Origin: Shouchella miscanthi
GTDB lineage: Bacteria > Bacillota > Bacilli > Bacillales > Bacillaceae_D
Reading direction: 5' to 3'
Assembly (NCBI RefSeq): GCF_007725405.1
Contig: NZ_CP042163.1
Span: 1,550,001 to 1,614,000 of the forward strand
DNA: 64,000 nt
The notes beneath the pieces are model-generated. The model was not told the origin of the DNA, ran no database searches, and saw only the letters and a list, made by a program, of their open reading frames with translations. A program made the position numbers and the translations under genes. Below are positions 27,058 to 35,190 of this stretch, in pieces (position 1 is the stretch's first letter; the number at the start of each line of letters is the position of its first letter).

Positions 27058-27297
27058 TTAGATTTTATGCTTTGGTTGGTGTTCTTCTTCATAAACGTGA
27101 TAGAGCATTAAGTCATGTACAGCTTGCTTTAACTGCTCATCCCTTATTTTTTTCTCAACTTGCGCACCCTCCCACGTAATGGAACCATCAAAGTGATAAG
27201 TGCCAGATATGAACTGTCCTTTAAAGTAAAAAGAAAAAGCCCAACTTTGCTTCTGAGTGCGTTGATATAAGGGTTTATATTGGAAATGTACAAGCAT
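27058..27297 (-). CDS. yheE: YheE-like protein (DUF5342)
   Basis: A 79-aa protein of unknown function. It starts MLVHFQYKPLY, has an aromatic centre (WAFSFYFKGQFISGTYHFDG), and ends in a charged EEEHQPKHKI. Length, start and place (between SASP gene and yheB) agree with B. subtilis YheE. AAAGGAG lies 8 nt upstream of the ATG. The B. subtilis neighbours yheC and yheD, coat-associated ATP-grasp proteins, are absent here. Confidence 0.75.
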   Translation of the reverse strand: MLVHFQYKPLYQRTQKQSWAFSFYFKGQFISGTYHFDGSITWEGAQVEKKIRDEQLKQAVHDLMLYHVYEEEHQPKHKI

Positions 27298-27456
27298 TCG
27301 AATCGCTCCTTTATCAAGTTGTAAAGGGTTACATAATTCAGTCTATCATAGTGTTCGTTTTCTGTGGGAACAAAAATAAGCTATACTAAGGACAAAGCGT
27401 TTAAATTCTTTTTTTGAAGGAGGCAGTTTGCTGCTAAGAAGCAGTAAGCGTTTAAT

Positions 27457-28596
27457 GTGCAATGGATTTTGTTAGTTCTTCTTCTCGCTGTAGTAGGTGC
27501 AATTGTCGGTGCAGCGACTAATGCGCTAGCGATTAGGATGTTGTTTCGACCTCATCGAGCGTACTATATAGGAAAGTGGCAACTGCCGTTAACACCAGGA
27601 TTATTACCGAGAAGACAGCAAGAGCTCGCAACACAGATGGGAAATCTAGTAGCGAATCATTTATTAACAGCCGAAGGGTTAAGTAAAAAATTAACGAGTG
27701 AAATGTTTTCAAAGGAGCTCACTGATTGGGTAAGTGGGCGAGTGAAACAATGGTTAACAAGCGACAATACAGTTGAATCAATGTTAAAACCACTATTATC
27801 TATTGACAATGGTAAAGACCAGCTTGTTATTAAATCAAGGACGTGGTTAAAAGAACGACTGAAACAGTATGTACAGAAGCACCAAGATACAGCAGCAAAG
27901 CAACTGGTTCCACAGGAAATTCAGTCTGCTATCGTAAGCTATTTGCCAGGTCTCTCAAAAACGATGGTTTCAAAAGCGAAAGTATATGTAGAAAGTGCAG
28001 AAGGCCAAGAAAAAATGGCTGCTATGGCGACGAACTTTTTGTCGTCAAAAGGCAAGTTTGGTGGAATGGTTTCAATGTTTCTTTCCAGCGAAAAAGTAGT
28101 GGAGATGGTTTATCCAGAAATTGTTAAATTTTTGGATGATGAAAAAACAACAGAGATGCTTCATGGTTTACTTGCTCGTGAGTGGGAGCAGTTACTAGAA
28201 AAACCTGTATCGTCATTTGAAGCAGAAAAATATATTGACACCGTCATTGATAAAGCAACGGTTGGTTTAGAAAAGAACATCCCGCTTTTAAATTGGTACG
28301 ATGCACCTCTTCAAACATGGACAACGCCATATATTGATCAAATTGTCGATAAGTGGGCCCCTCAACTTGTTCGTGTAACAACAGGTTATATAGAGGTGCA
28401 TTTAACGTCCATTATGAAGAGCTTGCGCTTAAATGAAGTGATTGAACAACAGGTAGCATCCTTTTCTATGGCGAATTTAGAAGAGCTTATTATGAAGATT
28501 ACAAAGAAGGAATTGCGATTAATTACGCTATTAGGAGGCGTAATTGGAGGAACCGTTGGTCTGATTCAAGCGCTAATTGTTCATTTTTTTTATTAG
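27457..28596 (+). CDS. yheB: UPF0754 / DUF445 membrane protein YheB
   Basis: A 379-aa protein with an N-terminal membrane helix, the conserved block NALAIRMLFRPHRAYYIGKW followed by PLTPGLLPRRQQELA, a long helical middle and a C-terminal membrane hairpin (LRLITLLGGVIGGTVGLIQA). Spore-surface association has been reported for the family; function is unknown. An in-frame TAA at 27445 forces a start at GTG 27457 or later, yet the only good SD (AAGGAGG, 27417-27423) is 33 nt upstream, with an 8-bp hairpin and a 15-codon uORF between. Confidence 0.9.
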   Translation: MQWILLVLLLAVVGAIVGAATNALAIRMLFRPHRAYYIGKWQLPLTPGLLPRRQQELATQMGNLVANHLLTAEGLSKKLTSEMFSKELTDWVSGRVKQWLTSDNTVESMLKPLLSIDNGKDQLVIKSRTWLKERLKQYVQKHQDTAAKQLVPQEIQSAIVSYLPGLSKTMVSKAKVYVESAEGQEKMAAMATNFLSSKGKFGGMVSMFLSSEKVVEMVYPEIVKFLDDEKTTEMLHGLLAREWEQLLEKPVSSFEAEKYIDTVIDKATVGLEKNIPLLNWYDAPLQTWTTPYIDQIVDKWAPQLVRVTTGYIEVHLTSIMKSLRLNEVIEQQVASFSMANLEELIMKITKKELRLITLLGGVIGGTVGLIQALIVHFFY

Positions 28597-28662
28597 GAAT
28601 GGTCGTATGACGTGAATTCTGTCGACTGACGTGTTATAGTCGGTTGGTAGGGAGTGATAAAC

Positions 28663-29019
28663 ATGAGTATGACATATGATAAGGCACATGAATTAAAAGA
28701 CGCACTTGAACAAAGTGATGAGTTTAAGGCGCTTCATGAGCTACATGCACAAATTGAAGCAGATGAAATTGCAAAAAAAATGCTTGAAAACTTTCGTAAG
28801 CTTCAGCTAGATCTTCAACAAAAGCAAATGCAAGGTATTCAAATTTCTGAAGAAGAAGCGCAACAAGCACAGCAGCAATTTGAACTTGTTCAGCAGCATG
28901 AGTTGATTTCAAAACTGATGGAAGCAGAGCAACAACTTAGTGTAATTATTACAGAGTTAAATAAGATTATTACTGAGCCATTGGAGAAGATCTACGGCGA
29001 TCCTTCTCAAGAACAGTAA
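28663..29019 (+). CDS. yheA: UPF0342 / YlbF-YmcA family protein YheA
   Basis: A 118-aa helical, coiled-coil-like cytoplasmic protein rich in Gln and Glu (LQQKQMQG, EEEAQQAQQQFELVQQHE). ATG 28663 is chosen over GTG 28654 because GGTAGGGAG is 8 nt upstream and the length matches B. subtilis YheA (117 aa). It is a paralog of YlbF and YmcA, which are RNase Y partners; a similar role for YheA is not established. Follows yheB and ends in a strong terminator. Confidence 0.88.
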   Translation: MSMTYDKAHELKDALEQSDEFKALHELHAQIEADEIAKKMLENFRKLQLDLQQKQMQGIQISEEEAQQAQQQFELVQQHELISKLMEAEQQLSVIITELNKIITEPLEKIYGDPSQEQ

Positions 29020-29027
29020 TGAAGTAA

Positions 29028-29063
29028 AAGCTTGTCACTTGTTAAAAGTGGCAAGCTTTTTTT
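29028..29063 (+). terminator. Terminator after yheA
   Basis: AAGCTTGTCACTT (29028-29040) pairs with AAGTGGCAAGCTT (29046-29058), then T-run. Confidence 0.88.
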
Positions 29064-29158
29064 AATGGATCCTTGTTCTACTTCATCTAAAAACGCATAA
29101 AACTTAAACAAGGTTAGGTCCAGCTATACAACATGAACTTCATGAAGGAGGAACACGT

Positions 29159-30013
29159 TTGAAAACCTATAACTTGTTAGTCATGAACATTGATAAACTG
29201 TTTTTAGAAGGGGAAGCCAAGGCATCAAAAAAGACGAAAATGGCGATGGCATACTTAGAAAAAAAGCAAGTATCCGTTGTGTTGGTGACAAATCATTCCT
29301 TTTCGTATGCAAAAAAAATTGCCCGAAATGTAAAATGCGACGCAACGATTATTGCTCACGGAGGCTCCTTTATATCCGATACAGACCAAAACGAGTGGTA
29401 CAATCGACCGTTAAGTCTTGAAACAACGTTAGATCTGTGTCATGTTATGGAACGATTTGATTGTGAGGTAAAGCTACAGTATGGCGATTATTGCGCATCT
29501 ATTCGCCCACAGCACAAACAAACACTTTTAGCGAGAATGTCTTTTAATGCTCCTGGTGAGCAAATTCTGTACCCGTTAACGTATGTGGACTCCTTGTATG
29601 AGCACGTTCTGAAGGAAGGGAAAGGGCCGTTAAACGTTAGCCTTAAATGCGACGAGCAAAAAGATCTAGACTATATTTGTGAGATTGTTAAACAAGAGAT
29701 ACCTGAATTAAACGTTATGAAAACGAATAAAGGCGAATGCTTTGTTGTTGGTGCAGGTGCTGAAAAAGAGCGAGCACTTCAATGGCTTGTAAAGCGCAAT
29801 CAGCTCTCTTTAGACCAAGTCATTGTTGTGGGAGTGGGCGAGGAAGATTCTGAAATGATCGCAATGGCAGGTTTAGGTGTAGCGATGGGAGACGCGACAG
29901 AATCGGTGAAAGAAAAAGCAAATTGGGTTACTCGTACTATGAATCAAGGTGGATTAGCATACATGGTTCATGAAGTGTTCCGTAAGCAGTTAAATATGCA
30001 ATTGAAAGAGTGA
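29159..30013 (+). CDS. yhaX: Cof-type HAD-like protein with altered catalytic motifs (YhaX-like)
   Basis: A 284-aa protein of the Cof/type IIB HAD group; position after yheA suggests the YhaX orthologue. TTG start at 29159 has AAGGAGG 7 nt upstream. HAD motif I, normally DLDGT, reads NIDKLFL, so the nucleophile Asp is Asn. Motif IV, normally GDGxND, reads GVGEEDSEM. Motif II (VTNHS) and the GLGVAMGDATESVKEKA tail are kept. The fold is clear, but I infer it is not a normal phosphatase. A hairpin terminator follows. Confidence 0.75.
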   Translation: MKTYNLLVMNIDKLFLEGEAKASKKTKMAMAYLEKKQVSVVLVTNHSFSYAKKIARNVKCDATIIAHGGSFISDTDQNEWYNRPLSLETTLDLCHVMERFDCEVKLQYGDYCASIRPQHKQTLLARMSFNAPGEQILYPLTYVDSLYEHVLKEGKGPLNVSLKCDEQKDLDYICEIVKQEIPELNVMKTNKGECFVVGAGAEKERALQWLVKRNQLSLDQVIVVGVGEEDSEMIAMAGLGVAMGDATESVKEKANWVTRTMNQGGLAYMVHEVFRKQLNMQLKE

Positions 30014-30017
30014 ACCT

Positions 30018-30050
30018 AAAGCCCTAGCGGCTCATCCGCTAGGGCTTTTA
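30018..30050 (+). terminator. Terminator after the HAD-like gene
   Basis: AAAGCCCTAGCGG (30018-30030) pairs with CCGCTAGGGCTTT (30035-30047). Confidence 0.85.
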
Positions 30051-30230
30051 TTAACGTGCAAACAAAATCATCTTGCCCTGGTGAGTTAAACGGTGAGTTA
30101 AACTTTGGGCATTTGCTTCTTCTAGCTTTGCTTTTGCTACTTGAATTGCAGATTCTTCGGATTCCGCTTCAATGCGCTCATTTAAAACTACAGAACTATC
30201 TTTATTAAATGCTGTTAAAAAATACGTCAT
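30051..30230 (-). CDS. Small hypothetical protein, 59 aa
   Basis: ATG at 30230 preceded by GGAGG with 5-nt spacing. The product begins MTYFLTAFNKDSSVVLNERI, has a Glu/Ala-rich amphipathic helix (EAESEESAIQVAKAKLEEA) and ends THQGKMILFAR. No signal or membrane segment. It looks like a compact alpha/beta cytoplasmic protein of the kind annotated as YhzC-like in Bacillus, but I cannot confirm that by eye. It runs toward the HAD-like gene and may share its hairpin as terminator. A direct repeat GGTGAGTTAAAC (30080-30105 region) lies inside the reading frame. Confidence 0.7.
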   Translation of the reverse strand: MTYFLTAFNKDSSVVLNERIEAESEESAIQVAKAKLEEANAQSLTHRLTHQGKMILFAR

Positions 30231-30333
30231 AACAACCTCCTGATAACGTTTTCATTAAGTGTATCATGGATAGAGTGTGTATTCACCTATTTTTAACTTA
30301 ATGAATAGAGTAAAGAAAAAGGGGGAATACAAC

Positions 30334-30654
30334 ATGAGAAACGAAGAAATGATGTCGCTTTGTCAACGCTATACGAACTACCCTGTTAACGTTTCTTTAA
30401 CAAATGGCGAGGAATTTGAATCGGTTATTGAATATGTGGATCAAGAAAACGTCTATGTACTTTATCCGGTTGATCAGAATGAATACCCAATGCAAATCAC
30501 TCAACTTGAAGGGTTTCATTCTGCCAACGAACCTCATCGCTATGGGTATGGGTATGGTTATCCACCTCCGTATGCGTATGGTGGTTTTCGTCCATACGGG
30601 TGGAGAAGATGGGTATTGCCTTTAACGGCACTAGCAGCGATCTCTTTACTATAG
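30334..30654 (+). CDS. Hypothetical protein with Tyr/Gly/Pro-rich C-terminus, 106 aa
   Basis: Unrecognised. ATG 30334 is chosen for its AAAGGGGGA at 6-7 nt. The first ~55 residues (CQRYTNYPVNVSLTNGEEFE, then YVDQENVYVLYPVDQ) look like a small beta-barrel of Sm type. The rest is low-complexity: YGYGYGYPPPYAYGGFRPYG followed by RRW and a short hydrophobic end. Such Tyr/Gly-rich tails are common in spore coat or exosporium proteins, so a spore-surface role is a guess. Monocistronic, between two opposite or unrelated genes. Confidence 0.65.
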   Translation: MRNEEMMSLCQRYTNYPVNVSLTNGEEFESVIEYVDQENVYVLYPVDQNEYPMQITQLEGFHSANEPHRYGYGYGYPPPYAYGGFRPYGWRRWVLPLTALAAISLL

Positions 30655-30806
30655 GGCTACTCACATGAGTTGTCCTTTTATTACATAATCGTGGAGTAAT
30701 AGTCAAATAAATACGTGAGATTACGTAATTTACGAACTTAAATGGCGTTTCCCGTTAAAATTATGTAAAATGTATTACAAGTGAAACGATAGAGAGGATG
30801 CTGAAA

Positions 30807-31487
30807 ATGGAGAAGTATGATATTTACTTAGTTGAAGATGAAGAAAACTTATCAGAAGTTTTAAAAGCATATATGCAAAAAGAAGGTTGGAATGTTACAG
30901 TCTTTGATAATGGAGATGCGGCGGTTGATGCAGTGGCGGACAAGCCTCACTTATGGGTGTTAGATATTATGCTTCCAGGCACAGATGGGTATCAAGTATT
31001 AAAAGCAATAAAAAATGAAGAAGATACGCCGGTAATTTTTATTTCTGCAAGAGATCAAGATTTGGATCGTGTGTTAGGGCTTGAAATGGGAAGTGATGAT
31101 TATTTATCAAAACCATTCTTGCCACAAGAACTCATTATTCGTGTAAAGAAAATTTTAAATCGGGTTTACGGTTCAAGTACATCAGACGTACAAAAAGTCG
31201 AATTAAACGCATATACAATTGATCCTATTGGACGTACGATCATTGACACAGAAGAGAATAATGAAGCGGTTGATTTAACAACGAAAGAAATGGATCTAAT
31301 GCTATTGTTATCAGCCGAAATTGGTAAAGCCTTCTCAAGAGAGAAAATTATCGAGCATGTATGGGGCGATAATTACTTTGGATCTGAGAGAGCTGTTGAC
31401 GACGTCGTCCGCCGGGTTCGTAAGAAAATGCCGCGTATTCATTTAGAAACGCTTTATGGGTACGGGTACCGGATCTTATCCTCATGA
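30807..31487 (+). CDS. cssR: Secretion-stress response regulator CssR
   Basis: OmpR-family regulator that, phosphorylated by CssS, activates htrA/htrB-type quality-control genes when exported proteins misfold. 226 aa from ATG 30807 (AGAGG at 9 nt; the ATG at 30798 abuts the SD). Receiver domain: VEDEEN acidic pocket, phospho-Asp in WVLDIMLPGTDGY, FISARDQDLDRVLGLEMGSD and SKPF with the Lys. C-terminal winged helix: LTTKEMDL to YGYGYRILSS. By recall it follows B. subtilis CssR closely through the receiver core and C-terminus. Overlaps cssS by ATGA. Confidence 0.92.
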   Translation: MEKYDIYLVEDEENLSEVLKAYMQKEGWNVTVFDNGDAAVDAVADKPHLWVLDIMLPGTDGYQVLKAIKNEEDTPVIFISARDQDLDRVLGLEMGSDDYLSKPFLPQELIIRVKKILNRVYGSSTSDVQKVELNAYTIDPIGRTIIDTEENNEAVDLTTKEMDLMLLLSAEIGKAFSREKIIEHVWGDNYFGSERAVDDVVRRVRKKMPRIHLETLYGYGYRILSS

Positions 31488-32899
31488 TAAAAATTAATTT
31501 AACGAGACGAATATGGCTTGCATTCGTTTCGTTAATTGTGCTTGTCGCACTCTCTATTATTATTGTTTATCCCATTTCAATTCGTGGGGCGCTGACAGAA
31601 GAGACGTACCAAATTATTGATAACAGTGTCCGGGACCAATTAATGCAAGAAGATGCAAACTGGGAGACGTTCCTGAGCCAGCAGCCGGGGTTTTACCAAT
31701 CTAGGCAGGAGCAACGAGCGACGGTTTCGTTTTTAATTGAAATTACCGGATCAACGTATGCCATTTATAATACGCCAATTGATGTGGTACCTGACCCACC
31801 AGTTCACGAAGAGATGCGTCAAAACGCAGTTGATCAAAATACACAAACAGGCCGATATGAAACGACATTTGGTGGGCAAACTCTCTTTTATACGGTGAAT
31901 GATTTAGTTAGTCCGATTGAAGGTTCCGATTTATATTTGATCACCTATATGTGGGACACGTATCGTGATGAAATGGTCCAGAATCTTTGGGAGCGACTGC
32001 TTTATTTATTATTGCTCACAAGTGCACTAAGCTTACTTCCTGCCATTTGGTTAAAGCATTATTTGCGACAACCATTAGCCATTTTAGAAAATCACCTAGA
32101 ACAAATTGCAAATCGAAACTGGCAAGAGCCGTTAAAATGGGAAGGGGACGAAGATTTTGAGCGTCTTTCGTATCAATTTGAACGAATGCGACAAAATTTA
32201 AATAGCTATGATCGCGCTCAGAAAACGTTTATTCAGCATGCTTCTCACGAATTGAAAACACCGATTATGGTCATTAAAAGCTATGCTCAATCAGTAAAAG
32301 ATGGCATTCTACCAAAAGAAGATCTTGGTAAGACAATGGATGTTATTACAGAAGAAGCGAATCGGATGGAGCGTCGAGTCATTGATATGCTTTACTATAC
32401 AAAGCTTGACCAGATGCAAAAAGAGCAGCTTAAAGTAGAAGAGTTTCCTTTTGGAAAGCTTGCGTATCAGATTGAAGAGCGATTTCGTTATCAAAGAGAT
32501 GATGTGACCATTGATGTACAAGGTGCAGATAAAACACTAAAGGCAGACATCGAACAATGTGAAGTGCTCCTAGAAAATTTAGTCGAAAACGGATTGCGCT
32601 ATGCTAAACGTCAATTAACTATCCGTGCGGAAGAAGATGAGCGCTATTCATATATCATTGTTGAAAACGAAGGAGACCCAATTGATGCAGATCTCAGCAA
32701 ATTGTTTAGCCCATTCTATAAAGGAAATAAAGGGAAATTTGGTTTGGGGTTAGCCATTGTTAAGCAAATTGCCGAATTGCATCATGGATTCGCGAAGGTA
32801 GACAATATTGAAGAAGGCGTTCGATTTACCATTGGACTGCCAAAACCTTATCAAGCACAGGATGTAAAACAAAAGAAAAAAGAAAAGAAACGATCATAA
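31484..32899 (+). CDS. cssS: Secretion-stress sensor histidine kinase CssS
   Basis: A 471-aa membrane kinase. Membrane helices at about 9-30 and 168-190 enclose a ~135-residue extracytoplasmic sensor; then HAMP, dimerisation domain with the phospho-His in SHELKTPIMVIKSYAQ, N-box LLENLVENGLRYA and G-box KGKFGLGLAIVKQIAELHHG. The C-terminus is very Lys-rich (KQKKKEKKRS). Translation is coupled to cssR by a 4-bp overlap. The locus lies 3 kb from prsA, the main extracytoplasmic foldase, and from ecsABC. Confidence 0.9.
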   Translation: MIKINLTRRIWLAFVSLIVLVALSIIIVYPISIRGALTEETYQIIDNSVRDQLMQEDANWETFLSQQPGFYQSRQEQRATVSFLIEITGSTYAIYNTPIDVVPDPPVHEEMRQNAVDQNTQTGRYETTFGGQTLFYTVNDLVSPIEGSDLYLITYMWDTYRDEMVQNLWERLLYLLLLTSALSLLPAIWLKHYLRQPLAILENHLEQIANRNWQEPLKWEGDEDFERLSYQFERMRQNLNSYDRAQKTFIQHASHELKTPIMVIKSYAQSVKDGILPKEDLGKTMDVITEEANRMERRVIDMLYYTKLDQMQKEQLKVEEFPFGKLAYQIEERFRYQRDDVTIDVQGADKTLKADIEQCEVLLENLVENGLRYAKRQLTIRAEEDERYSYIIVENEGDPIDADLSKLFSPFYKGNKGKFGLGLAIVKQIAELHHGFAKVDNIEEGVRFTIGLPKPYQAQDVKQKKKEKKRS

Positions 32900-32901
32900 A
32901 G

Positions 32902-32946
32902 GTTTGATCTTGTCATAGTCACTGTGGCAGGGTCGAGCTTTTTTTT
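32902..32946 (+). terminator. Terminator after cssRS, G-U rich stem
   Basis: A 14-bp stem between GTTTGATCTTGTCA and TGGCAGGGTCGAGC with several G-U pairs, followed by eight T. Confidence 0.7.
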
Positions 32947-33031
32947 AGATTCTTTAAGAAGAAGCGTTCATACGATAAGAGCTGTATATGCTATACTAAT
33001 GAAAGATTAAAATGTTAAAGAGGTGACCGTT

Positions 33032-33991
33032 ATGGAAAAAGGAATAAAATACCATCAAGTGGGGGAAGCGGTTAATCGGTACTTGTTAATAAAGACGGCG
33101 ACGAAGCAAATAGCGAGTAACTCAAAGCCATTTTTAACCTTAATTTTAGGTGATCATACAGGAGAAATTGAAGCGAAATTATGGGGTGTCTCGCCAGAAG
33201 ACGAAGGCACATTTGTCAATAAAACGATTGTACATATACAAGGTGACGTGATTGATTATAGAGGACGTACCCAACTGAAAATTGCGAGCATTCGTCCCAC
33301 TAGTCCAATGGATGGAGTGGAAATTAACGACTTTGTGCGCTCCGCGCCATTGTCAGCTGAAGACATGCTTGATGAGGTTAACCAATTTATTTTTGATATT
33401 CAAAACCCAAATATCCAGCGCATTACCCGTTACATTGTGAAGAAGCATCAAACCGCGTTTGTTGAATCTCCAGCAGCTACGAAAAATCATCATGAATTTA
33501 TGGGTGGATTGGCTTTTCACGTTGTTTCCATGTTACGTCTAGCAAAAAATATTGCTGCACAATATGAGAACCTAGATACAGACTTGCTGTATGCAGGCGT
33601 TATTCTTCATGATATTGGAAAAGTAAAAGAGCTCTCTGGAGCCATTGATACGACCTACACGCTTGAAGGCAAGTTGCTTGGACATATTTCCATTGGTGCT
33701 ATGGAAATTCACGAAGCGGCACAGGAATTAAAAATTGAAGGCGAAGAGCTACTAATTCTTCAGCATCTTATGTTAAGTCATCATGGAAAAGGGGAATGGG
33801 GAAGTCCTAAGCCCCCTTATATTCGTGAGGCAGAGGTGTTGCATATGATTGACAATGTTGATGCAAAGATTAATATGATGGATCGTGCGCTAGAGCGAGT
33901 GGAACCAGGAGAATTTTCTGAACGAGTCATGGCATTAGAAAATCGGAGCTTTTACAAACCGAGTTTTCATAAAAAACCACTCGATCTATAA
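33032..33991 (+). CDS. yhaM: 3'-5' exoribonuclease YhaM
   Basis: Single-strand 3'-5' exonuclease with an N-terminal OB-fold (about 10-100: [25 protein letters not shown]) and a C-terminal HD domain ([16 protein letters not shown] and [11 protein letters not shown] with metal ligands). 319 aa from ATG 33032, which has AAAGAGGTGA 5 nt upstream; GTG 33023 is inside that SD. YhaM is a conserved Bacillus gene and sits, as in B. subtilis, just before yhaL and prsA. Confidence 0.94.
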   Translation: MEKGIKYHQVGEAVNRYLLIKTATKQIASNSKPFLTLILGDHTGEIEAKLWGVSPEDEGTFVNKTIVHIQGDVIDYRGRTQLKIASIRPTSPMDGVEINDFVRSAPLSAEDMLDEVNQFIFDIQNPNIQRITRYIVKKHQTAFVESPAATKNHHEFMGGLAFHVVSMLRLAKNIAAQYENLDTDLLYAGVILHDIGKVKELSGAIDTTYTLEGKLLGHISIGAMEIHEAAQELKIEGEELLILQHLMLSHHGKGEWGSPKPPYIREAEVLHMIDNVDAKINMMDRALERVEPGEFSERVMALENRSFYKPSFHKKPLDL

Positions 33992-34072
33992 AAAAAGTTC
34001 TACTTAGGCTTGATCACCCATATCATTAGATAAGAAACGCTTACTAGAAAGTAGAAAGGGTGAATAATTCTA

Positions 34073-34351
34073 ATGAAAACAAAAGAGACAAGCCAATTTC
34101 TTGCACTTGGAGCCGTAGTCGTATTAGTTGTAGCCTTTCTGTTAACACAAACATCCGTTGGTCAATTCGTTCTTGCCAGCCCTTGGTGGACGTATTTACT
34201 CATCCTCGGTATTGTTTTTAGTGGCTATCAGTGGATTCGGGCACTAAAAGAAGAAAAGGAAATTGATGAGGACTTTATTGAACAAGAAGGAAATGTCTAT
34301 ATGGAACGTATTCAAGAAGCAAAGAAATTAAAAGAGCAGCAAGAGCTTTAA
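34073..34351 (+). CDS. yhaL: Sporulation protein YhaL, with extra N-terminal membrane helix
   Basis: A 92-aa membrane protein. The core PWWTYLLILGIVFSGYQW and then EIDEDFIEQEGNVYMERI matches B. subtilis YhaL (70 aa), a gene with a sporulation phenotype. Here about 30 residues precede that core, including an added hydrophobic segment (LALGAVVVLVVAFLL), so two membrane helices are predicted instead of one. AAAGGGTG lies 10 nt before the ATG. The highly charged C-terminus faces the cytoplasm or mother cell. Confidence 0.8.
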   Translation: MKTKETSQFLALGAVVVLVVAFLLTQTSVGQFVLASPWWTYLLILGIVFSGYQWIRALKEEKEIDEDFIEQEGNVYMERIQEAKKLKEQQEL

Positions 34352-34386
34352 GCCTCATGTTACGATTTGGAAAAACAAAAGAATGG

Positions 34387-34423
34387 CCTTCAGGTTAGAA
34401 ACAACTCTTCCTGAAGGTTTTTT
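34387..34423 (+). terminator. Terminator after yhaL
   Basis: CCTTCAGG (34387-34394) pairs with CCTGAAGG (34410-34417), then six T. Confidence 0.8.
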
Positions 34424-34431
34424 GTTTATAA

Positions 34432-34678
34432 AGGAGAAATAGAAAAAGAGAGCAGTAGAGCGATTAGAGTAGATCAATTTCACCTATTTTTAAGGCAATT
34501 GGAATGCGATGATATGGTCTCAACTGCCGTCGAAGGAGTGGTTTGACAGAATAAACGTTTAATGCTTAAAACAAAGGCAACAGAGGGCATCCATTGTAGC
34601 GAGCACTTAGATGTCCGAATGGTAAAGAGGATTTAATCACATCGCTGCTTCAGTGGCGTGGTTTCGTCTAATTGAATA
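34432..34678. other. Intergenic stretch with no recognisable gene
   Basis: About 250 bp between the yhaL terminator and the Nudix gene. All frames are broken by stops, and I find no tRNA, T-box core or known riboswitch motif. It contains purine-rich stretches and several G-rich words (GGAGTGGTTTGAC, CAGTGGCGTGGTTTCG). It could be a 5' leader or a decayed gene. Confidence 0.4.
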
Positions 34679-34699
34679 GTGCTTTTAAAGGAGTGTCTC

Positions 34700-35101
34700 A
34701 TGAGAAATCGAGGATGTGCGGTACTCATTAAAGATCAAAAAGTAGTATTAATAAAAAGAGTTCATAACAACGATACTTACTTTGTGTTCCCTGGCGGTGG
34801 GGTAGAGAAGGATGAAACGCTAGAGGAAGCAACCATTCGAGAAGCCCTTGAAGAACTCAATGTACACATTTGCATTGAACGATTGCTCACGACTGTTTTT
34901 TATCACGGTACACATTATTTTTTTCTTGCCTCTATTCTTGAGGGAGATATTGAAATTGGACAAGGGGACGAGTATGTCGACAAAGAGAGAAAACGTGGCA
35001 CGTATGAGCCAGTATGGGTACCTTGTAATCAATTATCTTCATTAGATGTTAGACCAAAAGAGATAGGGCATTATGTTCAACAATTCTTGGGGGAATTCTA
35101 A
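34700..35101 (+). CDS. Nudix hydrolase
   Basis: A 133-aa single Nudix domain. The box is seen as GGVEKDETLEEATIREALEE followed by LNV (family G-x5-E-x7-REUxEExGU; the final Gly is Asn). An N-terminal NRGCAVLIKDQKVVLIKR strand and FVFPGGG complete the fold. ATG 34700 has AAAGGAG 6 nt upstream. Substrate (nucleotide sugar, NTP or capped RNA) cannot be told. It is convergent with prsA and shares the hairpin between them. Confidence 0.9.
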   Translation: MRNRGCAVLIKDQKVVLIKRVHNNDTYFVFPGGGVEKDETLEEATIREALEELNVHICIERLLTTVFYHGTHYFFLASILEGDIEIGQGDEYVDKERKRGTYEPVWVPCNQLSSLDVRPKEIGHYVQQFLGEF

Positions 35102-35136
35102 AAGAAACGTAGGATGAATTTAGTATGCGTGACATT

Positions 35137-35182
35137 AAAAAAGCTTGCTGATCCTATCCGACTTGGATAAGGTCAACAAGCT
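35137..35182 (-). terminator. Terminator of prsA (also read from the Nudix side)
   Basis: An 18-bp imperfect stem between 35142-35159 and 35165-35182; on the minus strand it ends AAGCTTTTTT. Confidence 0.8.
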
Positions 35183-35190
35183 CATTTTAT

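Noticed and set aside
27115-27127. Second copy of ATGTACAGCTTGC, matching the arm of the 25882 inverted repeat
   Set aside because: Lies inside the yheE coding frame, without a partner arm; likely chance.
27320-27333. TGTAAAGGGTTACA as a cre site upstream of yheE
   Set aside because: Lacks the central CG of cre; kept only as a weak dyad.
34500-34660. T-box or other riboswitch upstream of the Nudix gene
   Set aside because: The T-box core (GGGTGGNACCGCG) is absent; only loose similarity in GGAGTGGTTTGAC.
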